Program-made: the position numbers and the translations under genes
Assembly (NCBI GenBank): GCA_964058805.1
Contig: CAXKVV010000142.1
Location: 310,001-374,000, forward strand
Source of the DNA: Schoenoplectus triqueter
Taxonomy: Eukaryota; Streptophyta; Magnoliopsida; Poales; Cyperaceae
Direction: 5' to 3'
Length of the DNA stretch: 64,000 bases
In this document: in pieces, positions 12,527 through 25,964 of the stretch
How the letters are laid out: each line of letters opens with the position of its first letter
Numbering within the stretch: position 1 is the stretch's first letter
Notes under the pieces: generated by a model
Told to the model about the DNA's origin: nothing
Seen by the model: only the letters and a program-made list of their open reading frames with translations
Database searches by the model: none

Positions 12527-13825
12527 GTGAAATTATTCTACAATTCATTTTTATTATTGTCATTAAAAATATCATTTATCATGCAATCTCATCTTAATTC
12601 CTATTGTCATTAAAAATATTATTTGTCATGCAATCTCATCTCAAATTGAAATTAAACAAAACTCATAAGTACTTTCACCTATCATATTGTACCGAGTTCT
12701 AATACTTAAGAAATGCTAACTCTCCAGTAATCTAAAGCATCTGTATATATCATAATTTTGACTTCATCAAAATATGTATCTTTATTTTTTAGAAAAGAAA
12801 ATCTTGAATGACTATCATAATTGACACTCCTTGGTCCGGTGATAATATTATCACCAGCATATACCGCAATTGAAATCTTTATGAAAACTTAATTAATAAA
12901 AATAATTAAAATTTATCATATTAAAGGAACGTCTAAAAATAATATATAAATTTGTTAATAAAAAATTTATAAATTTACACAATTTGCAATATATATATAT
13001 ATATATATATGAAAATAAATTTTAAAATTTGCATGACTCACTCCACTCACAATTATTGGTCTAATGGTAAGGATAAATATTCATGACTCACTAGTTCGAT
13101 ATGTAGTTATTTACATATATTTTTAACTATTTAGTTATGATGAATCTTAGAATGGTGGTATTAAATGTCAAAATAGTGCAAGAATGTAAAGAATCTAAGG
13201 TAGAAATATATAAATCGATTTGGGGTTTTGTGTTCAAGTGTAATGGTAGCGGAAGATAATTCAATTCAATTCAATTCTCACAAGAATATAGCAATCAAAG
13301 AAATAAGAGAAAATAAAATAAAAGATCAAACAAGAACACAAGATATAACGGAGTTCGGCTTAAAAATGTTTGCATCTCCGAGACTCCCAACATCCAACAA
13401 TTGAGATTGAGTCGAAATACTAAAAATCAGTTTTACACTTGTAGAACTTGGTCCCTTCTATAAAAATTGGCTGTCAAGTCTATCGATAACAAGAGTGACA
13501 ACACACTCAAAAATGTGAGTGACAACACACTCAAAACAAGAAGTGAGTGATAACACATTCAAGAAAAAGATGAGCACTACAGCTCAAGAAACATATTACA
13601 AGAAGATCACGAAAGATCAAGTTTGGAGAAGAGAAGCTAGATTGAGCTTAAATAAGAATTTGGCTAATTGAGTGTTTCTATCTCTTAGATTATCTCTCTC
13701 ACTTTATATATGGCTAGTAAACTCTCTGGAGTAATGATTTAGCTAGATGGATCAGATTAATTTTAAAGTGAGAGAGTAATCCTTTTTATAGACCTCATGA
13801 AGCTGATCAGAATCAACTTTCGATC
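12527..13825. other. Intergenic, with a short direct duplication and a TA tract
   Basis: 'TATTGTCATTAAAAATAT' plus the following 25 bases is repeated with a period of about 47 at 12556 and 12603. A TA run lies near 12990-13010. From about 13200 the text resembles LTR-retrotransposon flank ('AACACAAGATATAACGGAG' and two copies of 'GTGACAACACACTCAAAA'), but no borders could be set. Confidence 0.4.
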
Positions 13826-14255
13826 TGAATCGTTATAATGATTCACGAATCGTTATAACTGTTCAATGAACCGTTATAACTCTTGATGAACCGCTATAAC
13901 TCTTCATGAATCGTTATAACTCTTGATGAACCGTTATAACTCTTCAATGAGCCGTTATAACTCTTAATGAACTGTTATAACTCTTCATGAACCGTTATAA
14001 CTCTTCAATTAACTGTATAACTATTCATTAACCGTTATAACTATTCACGAATCGTTATAACTCTTCATGAATCATTACACAATGTTACGCTCTGAAATTT
14101 TACAGATAAAAAGAACTTCTAATTTTTTGGCTAAACAATATTTATAACTCTTCATGAATCGTTATAACTCTTTGAATCGTTATAACTCTTCATGAATCGT
14201 TATAACTTTTCACGAGTCATTATAACTGTTTATGAACTGTTATAACTGTTTTGTC
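13826..14255 (+). repeat. Minisatellite, 20-21 bp unit, about 18 copies in two blocks
   Basis: Unit approximately CGTTATAACTCTTCATGAAC. About 12 units lie in 13826-14085 and about 6 in 14141-14255, separated by a 55-bp non-repeat stretch. Units differ by single substitutions and 1-bp indels (20 versus 21). Each unit contains the palindrome GTTATAAC. Confidence 0.9.
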
Positions 14256-14972
14256 TATTTTTCTTATTTTCTTGTTGTTTAAGCTCAATTTAACTTAACC
14301 AATTCAACCAAGTTTGTGTCTAACTAAACATAAATCTAATGCAATCTTGTTTAAGCTCTTGCACCTCATCATTAGTCTTGGTTCTTGTGCACTAATCTAT
14401 TTTGCATTTCAATCCCTGCACAAAACTCAAACAAGGCAAATTGTAAAATTCAAAATTATTTTGCAAATCGACAAATCGAAGAAAGTGTTTAGTGTAACAA
14501 GTTAATAATATATATAATAATATGATTATTTTATTATAAAATTAATAAGATATTATTAATTTATTTTTAAATTAATAAAAATTAGTTATTTTTTTAATTT
14601 TAGTATAAAATTAATAAAATGTTAATTATTTTAGCTCTAATTATTGATGATAATATAAAAATAAATATAAAAATTATAATTAGAGTTCAATTTTAATTTT
14701 AAGTTGATTTAATTTGAATTTAATTTAGTTCAAATTCAATTTAATTTTAAATAATTTTAAATTAAATTCAAACACTGATAAATTCTATATAATTTGATTC
14801 GTTTGCAGCTCTCGTTCTTTTCAGTCTTATCGCTCTTCCTTTTCCTTACGAAATCCTAACTCTTCTAGAAATATTTTGTGGCCCGTACTATTTGTCAAAT
14901 AAAAACAAGGCAAAACCAGGAAAATTTCCACAACTCCGTTTTTCTTCTTCTCCTTCTTCTCCTCCTCCTCCG
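14256..14972. other. Intergenic and GRXS14 upstream region
   Basis: AT-rich to 14800, with the repeated word AAATTAATAA. It then becomes CT-rich (14810-14972), as in a leader/5' UTR. No unambiguous TATA box could be chosen. Confidence 0.4.
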
Positions 14973-16719
14973 ATGGCTTCTACCGCCGCCGCCGCTACAA
15001 CGGCGCTGAGATCTTCTCTTCATCTCGCTTCTCCTCATCCACCTTCTAGAAACTCTTTCACCGTTTCCACTCGTGCTCTCCCTTCTAGAAGCTTCCCGTC
15101 ACTGCGTTCGTGCGCCGATCCTTTCTCCCTCGCGCACCGACGATCGAGGCCCCTCTCTGTTCGGTGCAGCTCCGGTAACGCCCCTGTTTTTCTTATTTTT
15201 TTCTCTAGGAATTATCAATTTATGTGAGCGAGTGTCTGAGTGATTGTTGTACTAATAGCTTCAAAATTGCAGACCATCATGCCAGATGGAACTTCTCAAA
15301 GATTAATTAGAAAGAAATTCTAGAGAGCAATGGATTTATCCAAATTATTTGTTGAATTGAGTACATTAGTCTCAGTGTATACTATACTATTAGCCTATTA
15401 TATTTGCATTAGGCGTTATAACTTATGTTACATTGAACTGCTTTGGTTATATATCTTTTAAGCTGGTAATAAAGCAGATGGCTTCTTCACTTTTTTTTAA
15501 AAAAGAAACAAAATGTTAGATTGAGCTACATTATGTTGACCTTAAATTTACAGTACGTACCAGTAAATTGGAATACTAGTGATTTTAATCTTAATACTTA
15601 ACTAACATGAAAACTACTAATACTTCACTACAATACACTAGACAAAACTATAGAACCCACTGTCAATTTTGTTCAACTCGGTCTCAACCTGACATGGAAA
15701 ATACCAGCCGTGTTTTTTCCATCTATTTTGTGTATTGTGGGAAGTATCTTATAAGCTTTGGTGCAGGAGCATACATCGATCTATAACTATGAATTTTCAT
15801 TTTATAGGCATATATTCCAAGTTTTAGTTAACTTGAAACAGGTCACGAGTTTATCAGATCCTTTTAACACTCCTGTCAAATTAACATTCACAATCAAAAC
15901 ATTTGGAAAAGCATTATTGCTGTGATGGAATGTGAGCATATCTTTTGTAGGGTTTATCTGTCCATTAGTAATATTGTGCTCAAACTATCCAGGATTGAGC
16001 CCAGAGTTGAAATCAACAATAGACAAGGTGGTCAATTCCAATAAAGTGGTCTTATTCATGAAGGGCACCAAAGACTTCCCTCAGTGCGGCTTTTCTCACA
16101 CAGTAGTGCAGATATTGAAGTCCCTCAATGTATCCTTTGAAACCCTAGATGTGCTTTCAAATGAGGCATTTCGTCAAGGTTTGAAGGAGTATTCTAGCTG
16201 GCCTACTTTTCCACAATTGTACATTGATGGCGAGTTTTTCGGAGGTTGTGACATAACTGTCGGTGAGTTACTTAATGAGGCTGTTTACTTTTTCAGGTTC
16301 TTTAAGAAATGCCGTCCCAACCTTTAGATTTGGGTTAATGGAAAAATGCAAGTTAAAATTACAACTAAATATTGAAATTTGACTTGAATTCTGTTGATTT
16401 ATTTACTTGTCCCCTTGTGTTCCATTCTGTGATATGACTAGATTTACCAATATATTTTGGGGCAGCATATTTTAATTGACAACCATTAGTTTGTGATAGT
16501 TGTTACATATTGCTAATATCATAAATGTAATTGGGTATTAATTCCTAATAATAACACAAAAAGATTATTAGCTTGTTTGCAAATATAGTTAAAAGTTGGG
16601 CTAAATCTTCAGTTTTCCCTCGGTGTCACTGTTTCTCTCAATAATTATTGCTCTGTTTTGTAGAAGCATACAAGAGTGGGGAACTGCAGGAACTATTGGA
16701 GAAAACAATGCTTTCTTAA
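14973..16719 (+). CDS. GRXS14: Monothiol glutaredoxin S14, chloroplastic
   Basis: Three exons, 14973-15174, 15993-16262 and 16664-16719, give 175 residues, against about 173 in Arabidopsis GRXS14. Residues 1-67 form a Ser/Ala/Arg-rich plastid transit peptide. The single glutaredoxin domain covers about 70-172 and has the monothiol signature CGFS at 99-102, the 'KGTKDFPQCGFS' block, 'WPTFPQLY' (cis-proline loop) and 'GGCDIT' for glutathione binding. CGFS glutaredoxins of this type bind a [2Fe-2S] cluster with glutathione, pass it to plastid Fe-S acceptors and are linked to oxidative-stress tolerance. The start is the ATG that opens the transit peptide, placed after a CT-rich leader. Introns 1 and 2 use GTAACG and GTGAGT donors. 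The model is complete and looks functional. Confidence 0.95.
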
Positions 16720-16830
16720 CGTGCATATGATATACTCTTTTTTATTCTTCCGTGTTATAAATTTGTTGGCTTATTTTAACATTTTAACTGAAAATTAAGC
16801 TAATTGAGACATTCTATAAGATTATGAAGA

Positions 16831-17241
16831 AGGTTGAACATTAGAGGTTTTGTTATGTCATCAAAAACTTTATACTTGTTGGATTACATATTGTTAAGTT
16901 TTAAGAACTCTAAAACGGGCGTCATCGAGTATTATCTTAATCGTCAGATCGACCATTGTTATTGTCAATGATGCTAAAAATTATTTGGCTTTTACGAATT
17001 AATATCCATTCACCATTGTGTGGAGTTTATACATATATTTCAATGTATGAGACTGATTTCAACTGTTGAAATATCTACATAATATGTATATACATTTACT
17101 TTATAATATTTATCTAAATTGAAGCTTTAACTTTTAAGTCTTTCTCCAATGTATATTTTATTTTCAGGACTAAGCTCGCACAAAATAGTTACTGTAAAAT
17201 ATTAAATGTAACAAATGAGGTTATTACATTGACTTAATTTC
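16831..17241 (+). repeat. Dispersed repeat, copy A (downstream of GRXS14)
   Basis: 411 bp, beginning AGGTTGAACATTAGAGG and ending CATTGACTTAATTTC. It aligns along its whole length with 25965-26375 in the same orientation, with substitutions and small indels. It starts 111 bases after the GRXS14 stop. No inverted ends, target duplication or coding content is seen; the class is unknown. Confidence 0.8.
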
Positions 17242-17324
17242 AGTAGAAAGAAAAACTTTGGATTTATTTTTCTTTTATAAACACGCTTTTTGCTGCAAAA
17301 TAGATGAAGACCGGTAAGAAGTTA

Positions 17325-18543
17325 CACTAGAACAAAAAAAAAATTCTTAAATAACACTCTTTTAACAACGATCGTAGATCAATTATTTTTTTAATAAAGA
17401 AACATTGTTAAAATAGAGTCAAAGAACACCAGAAAATAACACACTCATTTAATAAAAGAAATCATTGTTAAATACGACATTTAGAAATGGTTATTAAATG
17501 GGTGTGCTGATTTTTCGTACCTTTTTTTTTCTCTATTTAGTAACGGTTCTTTGAACGAACTGTTGTTAAATGAGTGTGCTATTTTTTGTTTATTTAATAT
17601 ATTTTAGCAATGATTTTAATTAGATAACTATTGTTAAATCTTTATGCAACTTTTTTAGCTATGACAAATTTATCTCCACCAATGAGATTTACTCTCATGG
17701 ATTGTCGAATTTTTTTTCATCTCACCGTTCGTTCATCCCATTCTAATGATCCAAAAATCAAAATTTAAAAACTAAAATCTCACGAATTGGCAACTCTTTG
17801 TCATATGTTTTCATATATAAAAAACAAGATGAGGGATGGAGAGAGAAAGATGAAAGAAGAAAGAGAGACAGAAGAAATAAAAATTGAAATATGACAATTT
17901 CAATTTCAAACGACCGTAACTTTTGATAGAAAACTCTGATTGAGGTGTGTTATGCGGTCACAGAAAGCTTACGATGAAATCTACATGGTTAACCACTTAG
18001 GCCATTATGGCAATTTTCATGGGCAAAAAATATTATCTTAACCCTCAAAAATGCCCCTTGAAGTTTTTAGTTCATTTTTTTATGTGAAACTGTATAGATT
18101 CTTGTATTATTGAGTAAGCAACATGTATTGTGGAGTAAATCTTTTTTTTTTATTGAATGAATAATTTATATTTTTTTATATTCATTATCGAATGAATAAT
18201 ATGTCGCAATATTTATTCTTACATATCAATCTCTTCATTTACAATCTTTATTCTTAGTTAAAAGAATAAAGAAAGTTCAAATTTAAAAAAAAAATTAATT
18301 GACCTTTAACAACGGGTTTTTTTTCAAAATAGTTGTTAAAGGTATATCAAACAATGATTTTTGGCACAAAACTGTTGCTGAAGGTCAAGTTAAAAAAAAA
18401 ATTCCGAACATATGTGATTTGACAATAAGGTTTGGCAATGGTTATTTAGAACTTTTTCTAATACCTCTTATTAATAACGGTTCAGAAACCGTTATTAAAC
18501 TTGTTCAACAATCATTGTCATATTTTATTTTGTTGTTGTAGTG
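17325..18543. mobile_element. Non-autonomous CACTA element with TTA target duplication
   Basis: The 1219-bp element begins CACTAGAACAAAAAAA and ends TTTTGTTGTTGTAGTG, the inverse of CACTACAACAACAAAA. TTA flanks both sides (17322-17324, 18544-18546), the 3-bp duplication typical of CACTA transposons. Subterminal regions repeat the word AACGGTT/AACCGTT and relatives (17525-17570, 18300-18500), the kind of motif bound by CACTA transposase. The interior around 17900-18000 has 'AAACGACCGTAACTTTTGAT', which has a relative at about 37520. No transposase frame is present. Confidence 0.9.
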
Positions 18544-18546
18544 TTA

Positions 18547-19781
18547 TTGGAATTTTGTTGTTCAAAATATTAATTTCCAAAAGGATATCTTGTTAACTCC
18601 TGGCATCGAAAATTGAACAAAATCTCACTCGATAAAATATAAAATGTTACAAAAGATGTACAACTAACAAGTTACAGGGATGGAAAGTGTAGAAATCGAA
18701 ACTGTGTGATTTGAGTCCATCGATAAACAATGACCCTCAAGCATTTTTGTGTTTATGTTTGCTAAAAGAGTAAAAGACGTGTCTGAAAAAAAAACGCGCT
18801 TATTGTAAATGGAGAGGGATCATTTGACAATACTTTTACATCTTGACAATGGCATTGCAAACAAATTCAAAAGAACTAAAAATAAAATAAAAAAATTGAA
18901 TGTTTCAAATTCGATATGTTTGGAGTATTGCTCGATGGTCTAAAAAAATTAAATTACAATCATGGTAAGTTATAAAAAATTTAATATTTTTATGGACTAT
19001 TAAACAATGCTCAAATTGCATGAAATTTAAACACTATTATGTTCAAGAAGATATGTACAATTATTTTTTAATTTTTTAATTTATTTACAACGTTGTCATC
19101 AAAATTATCAAAGACTCCCCATTTTCAGTGTCTCTCGGTCTCGGATGAACACATCAATTAGAGCCGTTCGATAACAATTAGAAGAAATGAAAAAAATAAA
19201 ATAAAATGTAGGAGAACATATTCAAAAGAGGTAAACAATTAACTCAAAATAGTGAAAAGCAAAGTTGAAAGAAACAAATCCTATGACTGGGGCCCAGTCT
19301 ACATTTACTGTTCATTTATCACTGTTCACTGTTCACCGACCTTCTAAATTGGGCAGTTATAATTGCACCTTTATCTATTGTCCAATTTCGCAGCAACCAA
19401 CCGTTTGATCTCTGAGCAAACCAATCTTGGCTGTCCAAATGGACCAAATCCCCACGCAGTCGCTCACGTGACATCTCTTGCTTGCAGCAGTACACACTCG
19501 TCAGATTTATTTAACGTTTTCTCCCCGTTTGTGGACAAATTCTCTCAAATATAAAGTGTACCCGGAGCATGATAGCGTCCCAAATTTGTGAGCCTGAAAC
19601 TGGGACCCGCGAAAGAAACTGTGCGTTCACCCTTTTCCCAGGGAATGGAATTATGGAGGGACCCAAAAGTTCTCCCCTTATAACTGGCGTCTCGATTTTC
19701 ACTCTCATTTCCACTTCGCTTCGTTCTCCCCTACTCTCTCTTTCGCTCAAAACCCTTTAAAACCCTTGATTTCTATAGAAA
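18547..19781. other. Intergenic and helicase promoter region
   Basis: AT-rich to about 19260, then less AT-rich. The last 500 bases hold candidate leader sequence, with CT-rich 'CTCATTTCCACTTCGCTTCG' shortly before the helicase ATG. No clear TATA. Confidence 0.4.
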
Positions 19782-22700
19782 ATGAGGTACGACAGCGACG
19801 ACTACGAGGAAGAAGAAAGGTACGAAGAAGAAAGGGACGAAGTAGACAACGGCTTCGAAGGAGAAGAGGAAGTTGGTGAGCGTGACAATAGGCGATCTCT
19901 CATGCACACGATATTTTCTTGGTCGATTGAAGAAATGATGAACAAAGATCTGTATCGAGGCAAGGTATATGTCATATCTCTTCTACACTAAGCGATTTTC
20001 ACTTTTCCCTTTTACTCGCTTGCAACTTGAATGTGCGAAGCTTAAAGCTTTGAGTTACTACTGATGCTGCGCTCTATTTCACTAAACTTAGGATATTTTT
20101 GCTAGCTATTTCTTTAAATGGATTTGTATAGTCCTGATGGAGATGAAAAGAAGTCCGAGGATAATTATTTTTTCAAATTTCGTTATTTTGGTGAATTTTT
20201 AACTTTGAGTTAAGTTTGTATTACTCATGAGCACTGCTTCAAATTTCTTAGCGATATCCGTCATCAATAACAACGGCATGCTTAATGACTACAGTGGTCA
20301 TTACATTCAGGAAAAATAAGCTACAGATGATTAATGAAACTGGCAAATAGTTCTTACTTTTTAGTGTTTCATTTAATCGGATCATTAAGTTTACACAAAA
20401 GGACTGAAGAATACAGTCTGCAGCTTTGGAACTGGCTTATGAAGTATCTGAACTCTTGAAACACGCTAACTATCAGTTTTTCACTTTTTCTTAAAGAGTA
20501 AAAGCTCATTGAGTGAAAGAAAACATTGTAAAATAGTATGGCTTACATTGAAACTATACTTGAAACAATTAGCCTTGTACAGTATCTTATCTTGCTTCCT
20601 TGCACTGATGTTAAATGAAATTCTTAGTGTTGTACTCCAATGTTTTAATGCTGTGTTCAATGCAGGTACCTACAATACCAAAGTCTTTCTCTTCTTCAGA
20701 ACAGTACTTCAATTCTTTCTTCCCTCCGCTTATAGAAGAAGTGCATGCAGACATCTTATGTAGCTTAGGAGCAATGTCTCAAGCATCTATTTTTAGTGTC
20801 TTATGGATTCAGCAAAGCACACTTGACAAGAACATATATGAAATGTCAATTGACATGGAGAGGAATGTTAGGACACACTCCAGTGCCAAGTTGTACACAC
20901 CAAAGCCGGCTGATATCATTCTAATTTCTGAGGGTATTCAACCAGAGGATCAATCTCAGATAAGGAAGAATGCAAACTCATGTACACTTGGTTGGGTCAT
21001 CAAGGTTGAAGGCGGAAATATTTTGAAAGTCAGGGCTTCTAGAATAATCAAGATAGTAGCCCCAACAACTAAAAGAGAAAACAGGTGCTTATCTTTGACA
21101 GAAAATGAAGCTGTGTTGCCTGATCAGGGACTCAATATCAAAGATTGTGGCAGCTCTTCTTGTAAACCAACAGATGTAGAAAATTGCATCAAATGGGCTG
21201 AGGAATCAGCTAAAGCATTAGTAGTTGTGGAAAACAAGGATGATCACGAGAATAGAAATAAAAGTGAAGAAGCAGGCAACTTGCCCAAGCTTCAGTCTTT
21301 TTATGTGGTGTTTCTGTCAAATGTGACAACTTATCAGCGCACTTGGAAAGTACTTCGTACAGGCCTCACAAAGGGCTCAATAATTATACCGAGCATTTTG
21401 GATTCTAATGTGAGTTTCTCTTTAGCTATTGTATGATGTGATTATCTAATTATCTATTGTCCTCTCCAAGAGGTTCACTCAAATGTAATTCTTTATGTTA
21501 GGGCTTTCATGGATGTCGCAAGTGTTCAGCAGATTTTTATCCAGCTACACGAGAAGAAATCCGCCATTTTAATCTTAATTGGTCACAGTCCAGAGCTGCA
21601 GCAAGTTGTATTGTGGCTAGCAACTGTCATTGTAGGCCTTCTGTTGAGCTTGTGAGGGGCCCGCCTGGCACTGGAAAAACAAGAACAATCAGTGCTGTTC
21701 TGAAAGTTCTCCTTGGAAAGACATGTAGAACACTTATATGTGCACCAACCAACACCGCTATCATGCAAGTTGCCTCTCATCTTCTCCGTCTGGTCAACAA
21801 GTCACAAAGATGTGACACTGACCTTGGTGATGTGGTATTATTTGGTAACAAAGACCGACTGAAGGTCGATGAGGAGCTTACTTCAATTTACCTAGATGAC
21901 CGTGTGGAAAGGATAATGGGTTTTTTCAATTCACAGATTGAGTGGAAAGTTAAATTGGGCTGCATGATAAATTTCCTCTCGAACCAACCTCCTCTGTACC
22001 TGACCTTCACGAAGAGAAGAACTGATGACATTAGGTTGACTTTCAAGAGTTTTCTGATTGGCCATATGGATTCTGTGGCAAGAGACTTGAGGAACTATTT
22101 TTTGATGTTGAGGAATGACTTGCCTAGTAATTTGTTCATAGAGATGGGATCTCATGACCTTATTCTTGCCCAGAATATGTTTAATAAGATTGAAGAGTCA
22201 CTACGTGGGACAACCCTCTCTGACAATGAGTTGAGAGAGGCTTTTGAGAAATCTAATGAGGTTGAGGGGCTGGATATTGATTGGTCGAATTCTGCAAGTC
22301 ATGATATCAGTGGAAAGGGTGGCTCTGAGTTAATCCTGTTGAAGAAGAATATATGCATTTGCCTCCAAACCTTAAAAGATGTTTCCAGAAGAAACCTACA
22401 ATTTGCACTTCCTGACAATTGGGATCAGCAATCAGTCAGGACTTATTGCATAGGAAAGGCAAAGCTATTATTCTGCACGGTTGCTTCAGCTTATAAACTG
22501 CATGATAGAAAAATGGATCCAATTGAGATGTTGGTTATAGATGAGGCTGCACAGTTGAAGGAATGCGAGTCGCTGATCCCTCTCCAGCTTGCCAATATAC
22601 ACCATCTATTCTTAATTGGAGATGAGAAGCAACTATCTGCCATGGTGAGAAGTCAGGTGGGTTTGACTAAAATATTTGAAACAGTCATCTAAGAGAAGAC

Positions 22701-25700
22701 AAATGCCAAATAATGTCTGATGTTTATATAAGCATTGATTCTGCCATTGATGGCGACAAATTAGACCCAAAAAAACTAGTCCTGAAATCCCTTTGTTTGT
22801 AGGATTCTTAGGTTGAGCACCCAAAAAAAGCTAGACTAGAAAAATGCATCTAATTCTGGTACTACTTTCTTGTATTCAATTGCCTTTGCTTGCTGTTTTT
22901 ATAATTTCTAAATGCTCTAGATTTTTGGTCTGGCAAGTCAAATAAGTTAAGCTTTTCCAAACTATTATTCTCAGCAGATCTCTAAAAAAGCTGCTTTTGG
23001 AAGGAGCCTCTTTGAGAGACTTATCTCGATGGACCATAGGAAGCACATGCTAGATGTTCAATATAGGATGCACCCAGACATCCACGACTTCCCAAACAAG
23101 AAGTTTTATTCAGCCTGTATTTCAGATGGACCCAATGTCAGTCATGAAAGTTACTGTAGGAGTTATCTCAAAGAGCGTATGTATGGTACCTACTCATTCA
23201 TTGATATACAGAACAATAATGAGACATTTGGTCCACTTGGGCGGAGCCGCAAGAATATGGTTGAGGTTGTGGCTGTTCATCACATTATCAAATGTCTTGC
23301 TGAAGGTATATACAGTACTAGGTGTTTTCTTTTTAGTTCTATTTGTATTTAAGGTTGCAATTTTAATGGGTTTAGAGCACGTTTCTATCAAGTTGTTAGT
23401 CTAATTGCTGTAGAACAAGTTCTGATGTAATTGAGTGAAATAAATAATGATGTAGGTTTAACTTGGATTTCATCAAGGAAAAAAAGGTAGATGTAACTTG
23501 GAATTGCCACTGCAAATTGTTGGATGTGCTTTGCCTTTCTAATTGGCTTGCTTATTAATCATGATTATTACACAAGACCATGGACTATTATGTAAGACAA
23601 TGCATTTCTTCTGAAGGACCTATGTTGTTGTGCACTCAGAAACATACACTATGACAATAGCCAAATAATGCTTTGTAAATTGAACAGCGTCGGAGACTGC
23701 TGGACAACATGTAAATGTGGGTGTAATATCGCCTTACGCCGCACAAGTAAATGCAATCCTGAACAGTTTTGGAAGAAGATATCAGAAGCACAAGTTCATT
23801 TCTGTGAAAGTAAGGTCTATAGATGGTTTCCAAGGTGGAGAGGCTGACGTGATTTTGATGTCCACTGTCAGGTCAAATGGAGATGGTTTTGGCTTTTTTT
23901 CTGATGAGCGAAGGACTAATGTGGCCTTGACTAGGGCAAAGTATGTATCTTCTTGCCATTATTTTTAGTGGCAAAAACTTTCAACAATCTTTAAGTGAGA
24001 GATGTTACTTTTAATTTGCTAATCTGTTCTAAAGCATATAATTTCACAGTTTAAAAGGGAGTATAGTAAAATTTTGTGACATAAAGTGTTGTATACCAAT
24101 CTTACCAGGCAAACGTGATAAGTTTTTTTTTCCCAATTATCTGCCTTGAAGATATGCAAATTATACAAATGCAATGTAACAACCTTACCCAATTTATGGT
24201 GAACCAGATACCATATAATGAAACTTATATTAATTCGATTCAGGTTACATTTGTTTTTAGATTTTACTTGATGATAAAGTTAAATTGCTTTAAACTAAAC
24301 ATGTTGTTGGCCTTTTCTTGTAGGCATGCTCTCTGGATTTTAGGAAATGGGTTGACTCTAATAAACAACAAATCTATTTGGAACGAACTGGTTCTAGATG
24401 CAAAAACCCGAGGATGCTTCTTTAGTGCCTCTGATGATTTGGGTCTCGGAGAAATGATAAAAAATACTGTCAAAGAACTTGTAGAACCTAGAAGAAGACT
24501 TAACCAAGATGAACTTTTGGTACAGGATTTTCTTTAAATACATGGCATACAGTGTGAGAAATCTTATTTAAGTGTTACAGCCTTGGAAATGTGTACAGTG
24601 TACTGCAGCTATCAATTAATGCAGCATCCATCTGTGGTTGAATTAGGTGTTGTTCTTTAACATCAAATTGTTGAAACTCAATAGTCCTCCCTTTACCAGT
24701 AACAGTATGCTAAATATGTCTTACATGTATGGATATATTTGTACTATTCTGTCATGACCCATGACATAATGACAGAATATCAGATAAGTACCCTGCATGT
24801 TCATTTTGCGAATCTTGTAGTTTCTTTTTATGTATAATCTTTCAAACTTATGGCATCGACAGTCTTCATTTTTATGCAACTTGGATTTTAAATTTGCAGG
24901 GCAAGACCCGTAATGAAAAGGCAGGTGAGAAAATATCATTCTCTGAAGAGACCCTCTCTTTGGCTGTTCCAAAGGCCCGACTTCCAGTAAATGAATTAGG
25001 GTTTCCTCAACAAACCAGTGTTAACAAAGATTTGCAGCAAGAAGCTAAAAATGGTAGAAGTCCCAAGCCTTGCAACTTGAGAGAACCAATTGGAACCCCC
25101 AAGCTACACCTAGAAAAAACCAACGGCACTATATCAGCAGCACCATTCCAAGCTGGGCAAAAGAACATTCCACGGTACCAAAGCAAGCAGTGGCAGAAAC
25201 AATGCAACAGATATGGAAGGCAGTACTGTATTGACACCCGTCAGCAACGTGGTCATTGCAATGGGGTGAATAGCAGGCAATCAAGGTTCAGTTATCCCAA
25301 AAAATCTTCACATGAGATGCAGATGGGAGAGGTAAAGAGGGCACGAGAAAACCAGGGTAGTTGGGATGAGGTAGGCTCACAAAGGAGCGATGGCCATGAG
25401 AGACAGATGCAAGATGGGTGGGCCAGTTGCCAGCACGATAATTGGAGAAAAACAAAAGCACCAATTAGAGAAGTGGCCCGAGATGGTTTGGCTGGCCATG
25501 CCAGAACATCCTGGCAGAGTTGGAGTGAAACACCAAGGAGAGGGCGGGCACAAAATGATGGGGCCAATACCTGTGCCAGTGCATCTTGGAAAAATCATCT
25601 GAATGAAACACGAACAAGAGGGTTCAAGAGGGGAAACAGGGATTTTGATCAAGTTGGGCGCCACTGGGGTACCAAAATGGATGATTGGAGAAATGACACA

Positions 25701-25856
25701 TCCCCTTATGAGACAAAGCGAGGACGTATTGAATATGACATGATGCCTGATGGAAATACAAGAGCACACTTATGGCCTTGTCAGGTCAAGCCTTCCATAT
25801 CCCCGTGGGATAGACTCTCAGTCATCAACTCATCATTGAGGAGGACCTATAGTTGA
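19782..25856 (+). CDS. SF1 RNA/DNA helicase, Upf1/SEN1-like (AAA_11/AAA_12)
   Basis: Seven exons, 19782-19964, 20666-21409, 21502-22656, 22978-23305, 23688-23940, 24324-24519 and 24900-25856, give 1271 residues in frame. The N-terminus is highly acidic (Asp/Glu/Tyr), followed by '[20 protein letters not shown]' and 'IPKSFSS', a block typical of plant helicases of this subgroup. Motifs in order: Walker A GPPGTGKT (about 362-369), motif II DEAA (about 656), motif III GDEKQ (about 682), 'FGRSLFERL', 'LDVQYRMHP', '[10 protein letters not shown]', '[15 protein letters not shown]' and '[19 protein letters not shown]'. These are the full SF1B set, so ATPase activity is expected. Residues after about 955 form a low-complexity tail rich in Trp, Arg, Gly, Gln and Asp. 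The splice at 24519/24900 adds this tail; reading through instead stops at 24537. The exact RNA or DNA substrate is not known. Confidence 0.92.
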
Positions 25857-25964
25857 CTTAATAAGAGAAACAAGCTAATTATATTTTTAAGGAAATGAAC
25901 TTCCGATTTTCTTGTAGCTTTTGGTCCAACATTGTGAAGTTCAAAATTAAGTTGAAAATTAGGA

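Noticed and set aside
13826..14255. Regular repeats that could be mistaken for a CRISPR array
   Set aside because: Units are contiguous with no unique spacers, sit in plant nuclear DNA and have no cas genes nearby. It is a minisatellite.
25377..25769. 130-codon open frame antisense to the helicase last exon
   Set aside because: Shadow of the repetitive coding sequence on the other strand; no similarity of its own.
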